From Gracilaria vermiculophylla (lineage: Eukaryota > Rhodophyta > Florideophyceae > Gracilariales > Gracilariaceae), in contig JAHNZQ020003148.1 of assembly GCA_019155205.2 (NCBI GenBank), forward strand, positions 1,422,431 through 1,465,956: a stretch of 43,526 nt of DNA. Reading direction: 5' to 3'. The notes under the pieces were generated by a model. The model did not search any database. It saw only the letters and a list, made by a program, of their open reading frames with translations, and was not told the origin of the DNA. Of the stretch, positions 20,945 to 31,637 are shown piece by piece; position 1 is the stretch's first letter, and every line of letters begins with the position of its first letter. The position numbers and the translations under genes are program-made.

Positions 20945-22500
20945 CAGTCAGCGGAACTGGCTTGGGGGATTCTGATTGTAGGTGAGCTCTGACCTAAGAC
21001 AGGCTACTACGGCCAGCATTCAATCGACTTGCGTGAGAGAACACTGTCTACATCAGTCAATCACAAACACCGTGAACACTATGCGTGATGTGCGTATAGT
21101 TCCCACGAAACAATTCTCCCAATTTCTGTCAACCCTCTAGTGCTCGGCTTAGGTTTCCAATGGCAAGGGTGATTGGATCCGAGCTCCAATTTATTCGGGA
21201 CAGTCTGCTCAGGAAAATGTGGGACTAACATGGAGAAAGCCCGGGTACAGTGATGTATTCGATGAATGGGAAAGAGGAGCACTCGGAGCTGGAACGACAC
21301 GTAAACCGTTTGTATTATGTGAAGATAGTGATTCCCAGCGGTATTTGATGTGTGTTGGGATGGAGATCATTGATGACCAATCAAAATGCGCAAGTACTGT
21401 ACGAACGATGAGTTCGACTGCGATGTGAGCGCGTTTCACCTATTCTACCTGGCGTTATTGAAGTATGACCATCAAGTTCTCATCTCTAAGCCGGAAGAAG
21501 CATTTGTGAAGAGCTTGTTTTCTTTCGCAGAAGAACGGCAAAGGTAGTCCAAAGTTCATCGCCTTGGTCCTCTCACGGTTTCGCTTTCTTCATTCCTTTT
21601 CTTAGGAAACTTGTGAGCCTCATAATATCTATGACACAGTCCGGGTCTTTACTCTCTGTAAAGTGCATATGCACGGTCATTTCTCGAGATTTGTAGATAT
21701 GCTAACACCTTAATGTGGCGTCCACCCTTCAATCGGAGCCATAAAACATCATTTGCTCCGCACCCTGACAGCGCGGACGAGGTCAGCCAAAAAATCTAGA
21801 CCGTAGCATGAACTTTCGTTCCACCTAACCGCAGTTGTTCTGAGGCAGCCTTTCAACAAAACTTATGTCTGGCTGCTTCGTTTAAACGTCGTCTTGAAAG
21901 GCACCACTCACGGTATTATGCTTCATTATTCCATCGCACATCCTGCAGCAGACCCCTTAAAGGTCCAGATCCTGAACAAGATCCAGGAGATGTTGTGTGA
22001 TGACGCAGTACGAATTTCTAGAGGCACAATTATCAATGGGGCCGAAGCGGACGATAGCGGGGTTCAAGCCATAGTTTGAGGGAAGATCTTAAACGTATAC
22101 ACACACCCTCCGCCATGAACTGTTCATGGTAAGCGGCATAAAAAATTGCACACCATATTCATGTCATGAACTTTACGATAAACACGTTCATGCTTTTCAG
22201 GCGCTATAGTGCACGTCAATAGCATACGACGTGCTACAAACAGAAGCCAAAGCTTTGTTGACAGGAGTTACTCTAGCTGGCAGACAGTTTCAATCCGGTA
22301 GCTCTGCTGATCAATAGTTTTTTCCCTTGTAGCTCTTGTGACGAAATGATCTACTTTCGTTGCTGCAAGTCTCTCTGCCATTCTGCAACATTTATTCGAC
22401 CATGGAATGCCTAGATTCAGGAGCAAGAACGCGTTTCGAACGAAAAAGACGAATTGCCGGTGACCAACAATAAACATTGGAAAGCTTTAGAATGAGATGT
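20945..22500. other. intergenic, no gene recognised
   Basis: Short frames at 21219-21428 and 21894-22079 look slightly protein-like but match nothing I know. A near-palindrome CCATGAACTGTTCATGG lies at 22113-22129. No RNA gene is seen. Confidence 0.35.
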
Positions 22501-22555
22501 GAGTGTAAATGGAAATGGTAAACATTACGCTACAAAAAGTAGAAACAGTTGGTGT

Positions 22556-23230
22556 TTACGGCTTCCGAGTGATATTAACGGAATGCCCGAACTGTTCACC
22601 GCCGTTGCATATCTGAGCGATGATCCATTCGGCAAGGTCTTGTCTATCGGTCTTTCCGCTCGGCGCCTTCTTCTGGCCGTCAAACGTTACTAGTTCCTGA
22701 CCACCATGTCCTTCCTGAAGACTGGTCGGTCTCACAATCAACAAACTATTCTTCTTGTTCTCGAATGCGTTGTTGAAGCATTGCTCTTGTCCATTATGAT
22801 CTTTGAGCACATTTCGCAGCATATGACCCACAAGCATCCCGATCCCAAAGCCGACCTTGATGCTAGTACCGCCCGCGCCAAGACTGGACACGACGACAAC
22901 TTTGATGTCAGTGCCGACCTTGTCAATCGCCTCGGTGATGGCCTTCGCGGAATCGGTGCGCAGAGTGGTCTCAGATAGATCGTCACGCTCTCCAATGGCC
23001 ACGGCGAGATGAGTTGCTTTGGAAGCGACAAGCGCCGCGTGTACATCTTCGCATTTAAGCGCGTCCCCCTTCTGTACCGACGCGCATTTGGCCGTGAGGG
23101 GCGGGGGTAGTGAGTCGGGGTTGCGCGCAAAGGCGTGGATGTGCGGCGCGGGTTCGCGGGCCGACGCGGCTTGGATGAGACACTGTCCGGTGCGTCCGGT
23201 GGCGCCGATGATGAGGATTGAGGGGGTCAT
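22556..23230 (-). CDS. NAD(P)-binding Rossmann-fold (atypical SDR) protein 2
   Basis: A 224-residue paralogue of the protein at 18637-19329. I chose ATG 23230 because it directly precedes SILIIGATGRTG, exactly as in the paralogue; the frame stays open further upstream but that stretch is low-complexity and unlike the family. Shared blocks include GDAL.CE.V.AAL, TLRTDSAK.ITEAI, VKVVVVSSLGAG, GQEQCFN, LIVRPTSLQ.G.GG and a C-terminal NIT segment. The glycine motif for NAD(P) is complete. The two genes lie tail to tail, about 3.2 kb apart. Two CCAAT boxes lie 127-144 bp upstream. Enzymatic substrate unknown. Confidence 0.88.
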   Translation of the reverse strand: MTPSILIIGATGRTGQCLIQAASAREPAPHIHAFARNPDSLPPPLTAKCASVQKGDALKCEDVHAALVASKATHLAVAIGERDDLSETTLRTDSAKAITEAIDKVGTDIKVVVVSSLGAGGTSIKVGFGIGMLVGHMLRNVLKDHNGQEQCFNNAFENKKNSLLIVRPTSLQEGHGGQELVTFDGQKKAPSGKTDRQDLAEWIIAQICNGGEQFGHSVNITRKP

Positions 23231-23356
23231 TGTGGAGCTGCCGCGGGGGTGAAGGCGAAGATCTGCCGAAGCGTGAGCTGCAGGCGACTTGGCCCGCGTT
23301 GCCGCAACAACACGGCGTTGTTGAGAGTTAAATTCTACAGCGCGTGTCGAACGGCC

Positions 23357-23374
23357 ATTGGCGGGGATAATTGG
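23357..23374 (-). promoter_or_regulatory. paired CCAAT boxes of Rossmann gene 2
   Basis: ATTGG at 23357-23361 and 23370-23374 reads CCAAT on the gene's strand, about 130-140 bp upstream of ATG 23230. No TATA box is evident. Confidence 0.45.
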
Positions 23375-23778
23375 TGATCCGGTGATGGGTTGAAGCTTGG
23401 CTGGCTGATGCGCTCCGTGCTGACCTCCGGCACTCGTCTTTGAAGTGCCCCGCGCTAAACGCTCGTCGCCGCAATTTCTTCCTGACACCGAACGTGTACG
23501 TCACAGATATCAGACGCGCAGCGACGCAGTTAACAATGCTAGGGAGGTGGTGGAGAGCCGCGTTGGTTTGCGTTTGTGAGCGTCGTCAATGCCAAGCAAT
23601 GGCGTTTCAGCGACATGAGCTGCGCCAGTGCGTCGCAAACCGTGCGCACTCGCAAGACCCACCGCCGAGCGCCGCCCCGCGCCAACCACGACCCGCTTAG
23701 GGCGCACCTCATCGCTTCGACCTCTATTCCGGCAAAAGGCCAAATTCAAAGTGGCAACGACGATGCGGCCCTCATCGT

Positions 23779-23821
23779 CCAATCAAAACCGTGCTTGCGG
23801 CTTTAGTGCGCGCGCTATTGG
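23779..23821 (+). promoter_or_regulatory. CCAAT boxes between divergent genes
   Basis: CCAAT at 23779-23783 and its reverse at 23817-23821 lie about 250-290 bp before the methyltransferase ATG, inside the 836-bp divergent interval shared with Rossmann gene 2. Confidence 0.4.
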
Positions 23822-24066
23822 ATCATGTCAAAGTCATCTTATCTTCGTCGCCGCCTTCGCCGCGCTGACAGGCATTCTCTCAAGCACGACAGCCGCCCCG
23901 CCCCGCCACTCAGCCAGAGCTCTCCACTCTCAGCCACCTCAATCCCGTGCCTGACTCAACAACTGCATCGCGCCCGCCAGTATCCTCACCTTCACTCCTG
24001 TACCCTCGCCCTACAACAGCTTCCCCCTCCGCGACCATCTTAACGCTTCTCTCCCATTCGCACGCG

Positions 24067-24975
24067 ATGCGAAGCCGAAAGTATCACGCGCTAAATGCGC
24101 GTATCATACTCTTGTTGCTCATCGTTTCCCCAACGCTGTACCTTCTTCTGCTCTCAAACCCGCCACAATCCTCCAACGCCTTTCTCCCCACCACCCGCCC
24201 TCATCTAACAACTTTTCTCGACCATCTTCACCCGTCTGTAACTTCTCTCCACCGCCTCGCATCAGTCAAGCCCTCGCTTCGAGCCGACGCCCTCAGCCTC
24301 GCCTTATCGGCATGGCGACATTCCAAAATGCCACCTTCCGTCCTCATTGCCGCCGCAGTGTGCACCCCTCAACTCGTCGTCAGAGCTCTGTTTCGCGACA
24401 ACGTCGCCGGCGTCATTGACGTCGGCGCCGGCAATGGCCATCCCATCACTGCCACTGCTTTGAAACGAAATGCGCAATGGGTGTTTTCCTTCGAGCAATC
24501 CTCGCAATATAACCGTCTTGCACGTCTCAGGGGCCCCAATTTTCATCACGTTCGAGCGAGACCTGGTAATGGCACTGAGCATCCCACCCTTCTTCAGCTG
24601 CTGCAAACGGCAAATCTCACCGATCATGCTCACAACCGCTACGACCCTACCGCGCCCACGTACGGCACCATATCCCTCTTGTCCATTACTGTGTCTGATC
24701 CTCATACAGTTGTGCAGGGTGCTTCCGTACTGGTTGCCAGCGTGAAAAATGTGTTACTCCGTCTCGCCGTGCAGGATCATGCGGTCGATGCATTACTACC
24801 TCTTCTTCGTTCAGGCTTTGAATGTGCGCATCTTGCTTTTCCGAACGGCAGAAACTCCAATTCATTCTTTGGAAGAAAATCTATTTCTGATCATTCTCTT
24901 CCTTCTTTCTTACACTTTGTGTCCGGCAATGGTGGCGTTGTCGATGTACTCTGTTCCAAACGGCCCTCCCCCTAG
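24067..24975 (+). CDS. FkbM-like methyltransferase, type II membrane protein
   Basis: A 302-residue protein. I chose ATG 24067, the first true ATG of the frame, because it gives a short basic tail (MRSRKYHALNAR) followed by a membrane segment at about 13-29 (IILLLLIVSPTLYLLLL). That is the layout of a Golgi or ER type II enzyme. SAM-binding motif I is seen near residue 115 (GVIDVGAGNG), followed by WVFSFEQS in the position of the acidic motif II, as in FkbM-type methyltransferases. The region ISLLSITVSDPHTVVQGAS fits the later core strands. A plausible role is methylation of a luminal sugar or glycan; the substrate is inferred only from topology. The gene is divergent from Rossmann gene 2. 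Confidence 0.7.
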   Translation: MRSRKYHALNARIILLLLIVSPTLYLLLLSNPPQSSNAFLPTTRPHLTTFLDHLHPSVTSLHRLASVKPSLRADALSLALSAWRHSKMPPSVLIAAAVCTPQLVVRALFRDNVAGVIDVGAGNGHPITATALKRNAQWVFSFEQSSQYNRLARLRGPNFHHVRARPGNGTEHPTLLQLLQTANLTDHAHNRYDPTAPTYGTISLLSITVSDPHTVVQGASVLVASVKNVLLRLAVQDHAVDALLPLLRSGFECAHLAFPNGRNSNSFFGRKSISDHSLPSFLHFVSGNGGVVDVLCSKRPSP

Positions 24976-25948
24976 CTCTCATCGCATGGCTTCCATTTCC
25001 TTTCTTGCTTTCAGTCTTGCCGCATAAGTTCACCACCAGCGGTTTCAATCACTGGTCGGTTATACGCTCAACTTGAGATAGCTCGTACGTATCACAACCA
25101 TTGTCCCCTACAGTGCCCGTATTCCCGGGCATGGCTTTATCATCTCAATATCCCCGGAGCAACATCCTGTACGAGCTTCCACCTGAACATAACGCATTTA
25201 GCTTGTTGTGTAGCCTTGTCGAGCGCTGCAAACACGTTCCTGTTGGGAACTTTTCACTCTCCTCTGCTTTACAGAACCGCACCACGCTATGACATGTACA
25301 GTAATTGTAAAGCGGAAAAAAAGCACTCGCGTCCGAACTCCGCGGGAGTAACAAACGCCAGCCACAATAGGTTTGTTGGGTAGAGTATTAGTTGACATGC
25401 AACATCTCTCTGGATGCTGCCGACGTCTTTGCCATTTTCCTATCCTTATCACTGCGTTTTGGCGCCCTTGTCTAAAACCTTGTGTTCAACCACCTGGGTT
25501 CTTGGGCTTCGGCGTTGTGCACAGCAACTGTTTGAAAGAGTTTGCCGTCTTCTTGCACTGTTCACACGGTTCGTGGGCAGTTAAACTGTCTCGCCTGCCG
25601 CCGCTGTCGGAAAAGGGTTTGGTTTTCGTGCGTAAAATATTGATACCGATATTCAGATCAACAATCGGTATACACAGAATGTTTAATCAGATTATTATCT
25701 CAAAGGCACGGGGGTTTCTCATGACAAATGGTAATTGCGATGCACTAGAGTCGGATTTCACTTCATGATTCGAGCACATAAGCTCCGCATAAGTCCCATG
25801 CGAAGCTCAAGTGAGCTGTTTATTCATGCCACGGGGGCTTCTTGAGTGTCTAGTGGGCGGATATGGTCGCCAATTCACGTCCAAACACGTCTCTTTTTGA
25901 TGCAGAACACAACACTCTCCCGGTCTCATCTCAAGTTTCTTCCACAGA
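24976..25948. other. intergenic, no gene recognised
   Basis: Between the methyltransferase gene and the convergent DUF2235 gene. A 131-codon frame at 25373-25768 has no recognisable motif and no ATG at its start. Confidence 0.4.
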
Positions 25949-26943
25949 TTAGTCCACACGAGCGAGCAACGAGTCTTTGAGATGGTCTAACGACATGGGT
26001 CTCCAATTCTTGAATTTGTTGTATCTCCGGATCGCAGTTTCATGAAGATCGTGTATGCTCTTAATTTCGCGAGGCTGCTCACCGCCGGAAATAGCCTTAA
26101 TGATATTGTGGCGCGAAAACCAAGGATGTGGATTTCTCGGTTCAATGTTATACGTGTATTCTTTCGGAAGTAGGTCACCACCAAACTCAATGCCCAGCTC
26201 TCTTCTTTTCATCTCCTCCAACGTAAAGAAGAGCGCATTTCTTGAGAGCTCTATCTCAGCGGCGTTCCCGCCGCCTATGCCACCATGAGATCCTGGCATG
26301 AACTTTTGAGTGAGCTGTTTCGAACCGCGCTTCGGATTTGGTGTCATGGGTGTAGGCGAGAATGATTTCTTGTCCTCATCAATACTCATCAAATGAATGG
26401 CGTTCTCAATATATTCACTGAGTTCGGTATTGTGAAAGCGGTATCGATCCTCGTCTCCAATCACAGACAGTGGGAAGGGCAATCCTGGCGGCAGTCCCAA
26501 CGCTCCGACCGTGTCAAAGCACATAAGCAACTTGATAGGAACTCTTCTGGCGTACTTGGCACGAAATTCTTTCGCAATCGCGGAATCGACGTCGTCGTTG
26601 TCACGGTACAACTCGTACGCCTCTTTGACGTTGTCGAGGTGTTCTCTGTACAAGAGGCCGGACTCATGCATCATACCGGCCAGCGAACGCACTGTGTAGG
26701 CGCCGCGTGAGAAGCCGAAGAGGTATATTTCATCTCCTTCCTCATAGTTCATGGCTNNNNNNNNNNNNNNNNNNNNNNNNNNNNNNNNNNNNNNNNNNNN
26801 NNNNNNNNNNNNNNNNNNNNNNNNNNNNNNNNNNNNNNNNNNNNNNNNNNNNNNNNTTGGATAGAAGTTGCTACTTACGTGTTCCAGGTACCGTCTGAGA
26901 AGACGCAGAGGCGCTTCGAAGGACTGCTAAGTTGACCGGGCAT
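25949..26943 (-). CDS. DUF2235 alpha/beta hydrolase, spliced, interrupted by assembly gap
   Basis: A member of the DUF2235 alpha/beta-hydrolase group (related to the Tle1-like catalytic domain). Exon 1 (26943-26879) begins at ATG 26943 and encodes the N-terminal signature KRLCVFSDGTWNT, then meets a perfect GTAAGT donor at 26878-26873. The downstream part (26756-25949) encodes the nucleophile motif GDEIYLFGFSRGA, CFDTVGALG with the probable acidic residue, and PGSHGGIGGG with the probable catalytic histidine. Between them lies a 100-N gap, so the intron's acceptor and about 70-100 residues are not visible. The C-terminus appears complete. Likely a cytosolic lipid or ester hydrolase; the substrate is unknown. 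It is the only clearly spliced gene here. Confidence 0.85.
26757..26856. other. 100-N assembly gap
   Basis: Exactly 100 N, the conventional length for a gap of unknown size. It falls within the DUF2235 gene, so the real distance is unknown. Confidence 0.99.
26873..26878 (-). other. 5' splice donor of DUF2235 gene
   Basis: The minus strand reads GTAAGT directly after the TGGAACAC end of exon 1. Exon 1 is 65 nt, leaving phase 2. Confidence 0.75.
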
Positions 26944-27048
26944 GTTGAATTATGGTGAAGCGAGAAACGCAGGTGAAGGCAGTGAGAAGAGGCTGGGGTG
27001 GAAAGAGCGACGGAGGGAACGTGCCCAGTGGCTAACAGAGATTCCAGC

Positions 27049-27057
27049 TTTTAAGAC
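27049..27057 (-). promoter_or_regulatory. possible TATA-like element of DUF2235 gene
   Basis: The minus strand reads TCTTAAAAG about 106 nt upstream of ATG 26943, close to the TATA-to-ATG distance of neighbouring genes. The match is weak. Confidence 0.3.
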
Positions 27058-27685
27058 CGTGCTCAATGGGTGGCGGCCAAGGAGCTGGCAACTTGGTGCA
27101 CCGTACAACACGCAATGCCAACATATCAGAACGTGTGCGCAGCATATTCGCTAAAAGTACACGAGTGTGTGTACTTTGTCGGTACGCATGGTCCTCAACG
27201 GTGCACCGTTTCGACCCATGTGGGAGGGGGCAACAAGTGCGATCGAGACGCGTTCACCGCTCATACATCCTCTGATGCAATGGCGCACATGCAGCCAATA
27301 ACACAAACCACGGAGGCGGCCAAAAGCGCCCAGCTTGGCAGAAGAGCGGTGATGAAGGCGGCGTGGCGCGGTGCTGATTGGGCCACAGGCGGACTGTTCA
27401 TCTCGCACAGCGCGTGCGTGATGAGCGCGTGCGGTATCAGAAGATATTGGCCTTCGTCCATTTGAGGTGGATTTGCGACGGAAACCGAATGGTCCTCTTG
27501 ATAGGCTACTTGGGACCTCGAGAGCGGTCGAAACTTTGTCTGATTTTTGTGATTGTCTAAAATCTGTGATGCAATATGCACAATATGCTCATCGCCTTGC
27601 AAAAGCCATGCGGATTGTCGAAGCTAGCATTCATTTTCGAAAACCTCCAACGCCGTCGATAATTATGTCTGGATCTCCCACGGTG
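27058..27685. other. upstream intergenic region
   Basis: No gene seen. CCAAT sequences occur at 27295-27299 (plus strand) and 27377-27381 (minus strand). Confidence 0.4.
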
Positions 27686-27710
27686 CTGTGCATAAAGATA
27701 GGTCAACCCT
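27686..27710 (+). repeat. left inverted repeat of Tc1 element
   Basis: Pairs with 28765-28789 in inverted orientation with about four mismatches. Confidence 0.65.
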
Positions 27711-28005
27711 GCAAATTAGATGTAAAGTAAAAATTCGGCGTTTATTTTCTACCAAAAGACTTTTGCTGTACCACGTGCAATATAGTACCCGAAATCTGTT
27801 TGTTTCATATGCAAACCTGCGAAGACTTCTTTTGTATTTTGATTCCGAAAACGCGCTCGCCACACAGTTGTATCCATTTTACTAAAGTAGTAGTGAACCA
27901 ATGTTTTGTGTGCTTTTCGGTGTGAATAGACACATTATTCTGCTACAATTTCAAATCGAGTACGTATGTTTCAAAAAGAACAAAATGGTTTTAAAACCTG
28001 TTCCA

Positions 28006-28245
28006 TCATGTTACTCTACGTTTGTCTGTCGCTTTCAGTGAACCATTTAAAACTGCTAAACATGGTTTTCCGTGGTCACAAGACTCTTCCCAAATCATTA
28101 AAGACCGATCTCTATTTTTTCCGTTCAAACTGTATTCATTGTTAGGTTCAAATCTCATGTCAAAGCTATTAAAGCCATCTAAGCCGTCCAAATCCAACTT
28201 TTTTTCATCGCGTAGTTTATCAGTTGTCATCTCGTTGTCTTTCAA
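28006..28245 (-). pseudogene. Tc1 transposase fragment
   Basis: The minus-strand frame reads LRDEKKLDLDGLDGFNSFD, the position of the second catalytic aspartate block of Tc1 transposases (usual form SDEKKFNLDGPDG), and then SLMIWEESCDHGKPCLAVLN, the usual SLMVWG...G...L block. Only this middle part of the DDE domain is readable. The N-terminal paired-like DNA-binding region and the C-terminal catalytic residue are lost in stops and frameshifts. The element cannot move by itself. Confidence 0.65.
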
Positions 28246-28764
28246 TAAAAAAAACTCTTATCCCACTTTATTCTAACTTTCTTATGCTTTTCTGTACGTC
28301 AAACGAGTATATTTTGTCTTCCTGTGTTCTATATTCACATTCTGATTCAGTTTGCTGCGGATAGTCAAAAAGCTGAGATATAAATCTGGTTCATGGTGCA
28401 AAAAATTTGACAGGTTTGTTTTTGGCACAGTCTTACAACCGATGCGCCGCTTAATAGCTGCCGTTTTATTTCGCGTTTTCTGGATTTTTTGGCTTTCTTT
28501 AACTGTTATAATTACTCTGGTAATTTACCAAAACTGTCTAAGATCGATCTCAGAATTTAAAAATTTTTCGGGAGCTTCTTTTGAGGATCAAATGCGATGC
28601 ACTGTTTTCTTCGACATCTTCAGAATGTTATGTACCATTCATATGATGAGATTGGCTTTCCAGTTTTAGGAACGCTTACGTACTGCTAAAACTTCTGGTG
28701 TATACGATCAAGCATGTTTCCGAAATTAATAAGCTGTTTGCAATTAAAAATTAGACGTTTATTT

Positions 28765-28789
28765 AGGGTGGACCTATCTTTCTGAACAG
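28765..28789 (-). repeat. right inverted repeat of Tc1 element
   Basis: Pairs with 27686-27710. Just inside each end a 19-bp sequence of the form AAAAATT..CGTTTATTT also occurs in direct orientation (27729-27747 and 28745-28763). Confidence 0.65.
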
Positions 28790-30229
28790 TTGCATTTTGC
28801 AGTTTTATTCTTTTAATTTATTTAGAGATTTTTACTAGAAATATTAACTGTACTTTGAGGCTTTCTGTGTGTTTGTTTTTTTCCATGCTGTAAAGCTTCT
28901 TTGAAAATGTGGAAGCCATGTTAACTGTAAGAAGTAGTTTTCGGGGGATCCTATCTAGTTTTACAGCAGTTTACTAATTGTGTGAATATTTCTATAGTAA
29001 CGCTCAAAGTTTGTCAAAGAGCATCCGCAAGAAAGCTGTGTCCGTTCAAATTTACCCAGTTGGTTAGAAGTGATGCTGTTTGTCTTGATCTTTCTCTAGT
29101 GCAATGCTCCAAAGGGGAAAGTACCACGATGAATGTTCGGAAACTTTCTCTCGCGAGGTGATTTAGAGATAGAGCCGTCCTCCAGCGAGGCATACGAGCC
29201 GGGTGTAACTCCGAAGCCAAGCCGTCCCAATGGTACAGGAGGAAATACAAAAGAAGAATCCAGGGATCCGACAAGTCCAGTGACTGAGGCAGTCTCCATA
29301 AATTCGGTGAGATTTCCCTGTTGTACATCGGCCTGTCCCAGCTTGGTCGGGTAATATATTGACCCGCGCGGGTATCGGGCAAGCCGCTTTCAGCGGGTGG
29401 CGGACGTAGTCCGAAAGGGAATTAACCGGAGGTCCGGTGGGGCTAACCTCGTATGGGGGCGAACCTGAAGGAAGGAAAGAAAAGTCCAGACAATGGTTCT
29501 CGGCGTCACGGGCGGTTAAATTCAATAGTCCACGGCGTACTTCCCCAAGATGGGGAGAGGTATCCGCGTGGGTGGCACGTTCAGACCGGAGATCCCACTT
29601 AGTGCAGTTTACTATGCGTGGCGGTCGGAATGCCGTCGCGCTAAGTACTGTAGCTCTCCGGCCAAAATAGCGAAAAGAACTAACTGAAAATTTATATCGA
29701 GAATTCCAAAATAATCGTGCAAAGCAGGTGCCATCCGGCATCTACAATGTAGCCAGCAGGCTGCGCGCGGTTGCCGCGCGCGTCCCGGGAGGCCGTTCAG
29801 CGCGCGTGCCATGTCGCGCGACACGCGCCGGGTCGCCTACACTGAGGTCCACCGTGCAAACGCACGTGAGTCGCGCCTGCGAAATTAACTGTCTTCATAT
29901 ATACCGCCTACCCGGAATACGGTGAACCGGCAAAGTGGCAAGAAAAACCTCCCTGGAGGGAGTTGCACTTCACTTTCTAGGTGTATTTGTACTTACCGAA
30001 TGATGCACGTGTTTCGTACAAAGCCTCATCGCACGCAGCCCGCAGAACATGCTCAGCCCGTCCGCTCTACTCCTGTTCCAGTAGATGGTATTGCTACTGT
30101 GAGGCTGTATGAGGTTAACCGTATTTTTCTTCACCGCCACCGTGGCCGAAATTATCAGTGATTGACACACATGAATAATTCGAGCAATCACGGGGCTCAT
30201 TGGCAATATACCGAAGATTTTAATGATGA
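28790..30229. other. mixed AT-rich and CpG-rich spacer, no gene recognised
   Basis: 28790-29000 is AT-rich. 29350-29900 is strongly GC-rich with hairpins (see findings) and several open but unrecognised frames. It could be a solo LTR or another repeat whose other copies lie outside this window. Confidence 0.3.
29763..29828. repeat. CpG-rich hairpin cluster
   Basis: Perfect 8-bp arms GCGCGCGG/CCGCGCGC with a TTG loop lie at 29763-29781. A 12-bp palindrome TGTCGCGCGACA at 29812-29823 is nested in arms GCGCGTG (29802-29808) and CACGCGC (29822-29828). Confidence 0.55.
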
Positions 30230-30648
30230 TGATGGTACTTCGACAGCGGCTTTCAGCAACTATATTGTCCAAAAATATGGTCCATCATGCGGCGTACGCA
30301 GAACCGGTGAGTAGACACAAGGGAGTGGCAGGTTAAGGGATTGCAGAGTAGCTCAACCTAGAAGGAGAGACAAAATGGTACTTAGAATGAAAGTGACAGC
30401 ACTAGAACGGCTTTAGGCATAGGATGCCAGGCAGACTTACGGCAGTCGAGTGGTAGGAGGTGGATGCAGCGATTGCGGGTCAAGGAGGCCTGTTGATGTA
30501 GCTGGGTATCCTAATGGTATACTGTAAGAACCAAAGGTATCGTTACTTAGCCAGAAGATGCTAAACTGTACTGAAAAGTGGGAAAAAAGTTCATGCACAC
30601 CTCTATGAATAGTGTGGAGCTCCGACTCCCCGCCAACCATCTCCATAA
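30230..30648 (-). repeat. 3' LTR, distal segment
   Basis: Aligns with about 39470-39885 of the right LTR, including AATGGTAC.TAGAATGA, CCTGTTGATGT and GTGTGGAGCT.CGACTCCCC. It is interrupted at 30649 by Harbinger element A. The left end is approximate. Confidence 0.65.
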
Positions 30649-30659
30649 GGCCCTTTCTA

Positions 30660-31625
30660 CACTACCACCTTCAGCGTCTCAACAACGAGCTGCGTCCCCA
30701 CGTAGAAGCAAACGATAAAAAGTTCCGCAAGGCGTTTCATGTGGAATTGAAAGTGGCCGCATTACTTCTATGCGCTGGTGGATGCACCCGCGAAAAAGCA
30801 GCTTCTCATCTTGAAATAGGCACGAGCACTGTGATTCGAGTGTCGCAATTGTCTCGAGCGCGATTAAGAAGAGCTAAAAATACACTGTCCGAGTTCCAAC
30901 TACAGAGAAACAGGTTGCGCTGGAAATGAAGGGGTTAAAGAGCATCAGTAGGTTGCCTTATTGTGTGGGAGCAATTGACAAAACCCACATAAAATGGCCG
31001 TTATTTTCTGAAGAGCAGTACTACGAATACAGATGATATAAGGGGTATCCAAGTATAGTTCTATTTGCTGTGGTCATATCAGATAAAAAGTTTGTGCACG
31101 TCGATATTGGGAAGCCACGAGTGCTAGGGGATTCTACTATCTACTAGCAGTCAAGCTTAAAGAAGAATATCGAAGATGGTATATGGCTTGGAGATGAGAT
31201 TCTAGATACGAATAGGAAATGTATGTGTCAAACCGTATTTGGTCGGTGTTTGTGCTTTCCAACTTAACCGAAATATGATGAAGACTTGCACTGAAGCAGA
31301 GAAAAATGCAAACCCCGTACTTCGTACATGGGACTAAATTGCAAACAAGACACCGAAGGCCGTTGAATGCGCGTTTGGAATGCTGAAGCACCGTTTTATA
31401 GTGTTACAGGAAGAGGTTAAACTCCATCACGAGAACGACATCGTGATATTTACATATGCTTATGTGGTTCTACACAACTGGAGCATCGACAATGGCGACG
31501 ATGGGGAAGCATATTTGCCCCTCGATGAAGACCATGACCCGAATGCTGTAGTAACTGCTGAGACAAGCGCTGGAAAAAAGCAACGCGATGAACTTCTTTA
31601 CTACATTACGAACGATTTTGATTAA
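30660..31625 (+). pseudogene. Harbinger transposase (element A), broken
   Basis: The DDE_Tnp_4 transposase reads in three frames. The N-terminal HTH region reads ELKVAALLLCAGGCTREKAA. After a frameshift near 30890 come LPYCVGAIDKTHIKWP (first Asp) and GYPSIVLFAVVISDKKFVHV followed by GKPRVLGDS (second Asp). After another shift near 31210 come KPYLVGVCAFQL, NMMKTC and TPKAVECAFGMLKHRF (Glu), ending in YVVLHN. Several stops lie within. All three catalytic positions survive, but the gene is dead. Confidence 0.8.
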
Positions 31626-31637
31626 GAGTATGGAGAA

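Larger units (their letters stand above)
27686..28789 (-). mobile_element. decayed Tc1/mariner element
   Basis: 25-bp inverted ends at 27686-27710 and 28765-28789 agree at about 21 of 25 positions (core AAAGATAGGTC). The form CTGTGCATAAAG resembles Tc1 ends. Inside, on the minus strand, are recognisable transposase remnants. The element is AT-rich compared with its flanks. The true outer ends may extend a few bases further, since no TA duplication is obvious. Confidence 0.65.

Noticed and set aside
22060..22076. tRNA-like B box (GGTTCAAGCC)
   Set aside because: No A box at the right distance and no acceptor-stem pairing; probably chance.
22556..23488. Longer form of Rossmann protein 2 starting at 23488
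   Set aside because: The extra N-terminus is low-complexity, absent in the paralogue, and the ATG at 23230 exactly matches the paralogue start.
23947..24066. N-terminal extension of the methyltransferase frame
   Set aside because: It begins with GTG, has no ATG before 24067, and is Ser/Pro-rich sequence typical of the 5' region.
26707..26898. Open frame running through the N gap
   Set aside because: It is open only because of the unknown bases; the real gene is on the minus strand.
28352..28669. Hydrophobic plus-strand ORF inside the Tc1 element
   Set aside because: It is the complement of the degraded transposase N-terminal region; AT-rich reverse strands commonly look membrane-like.
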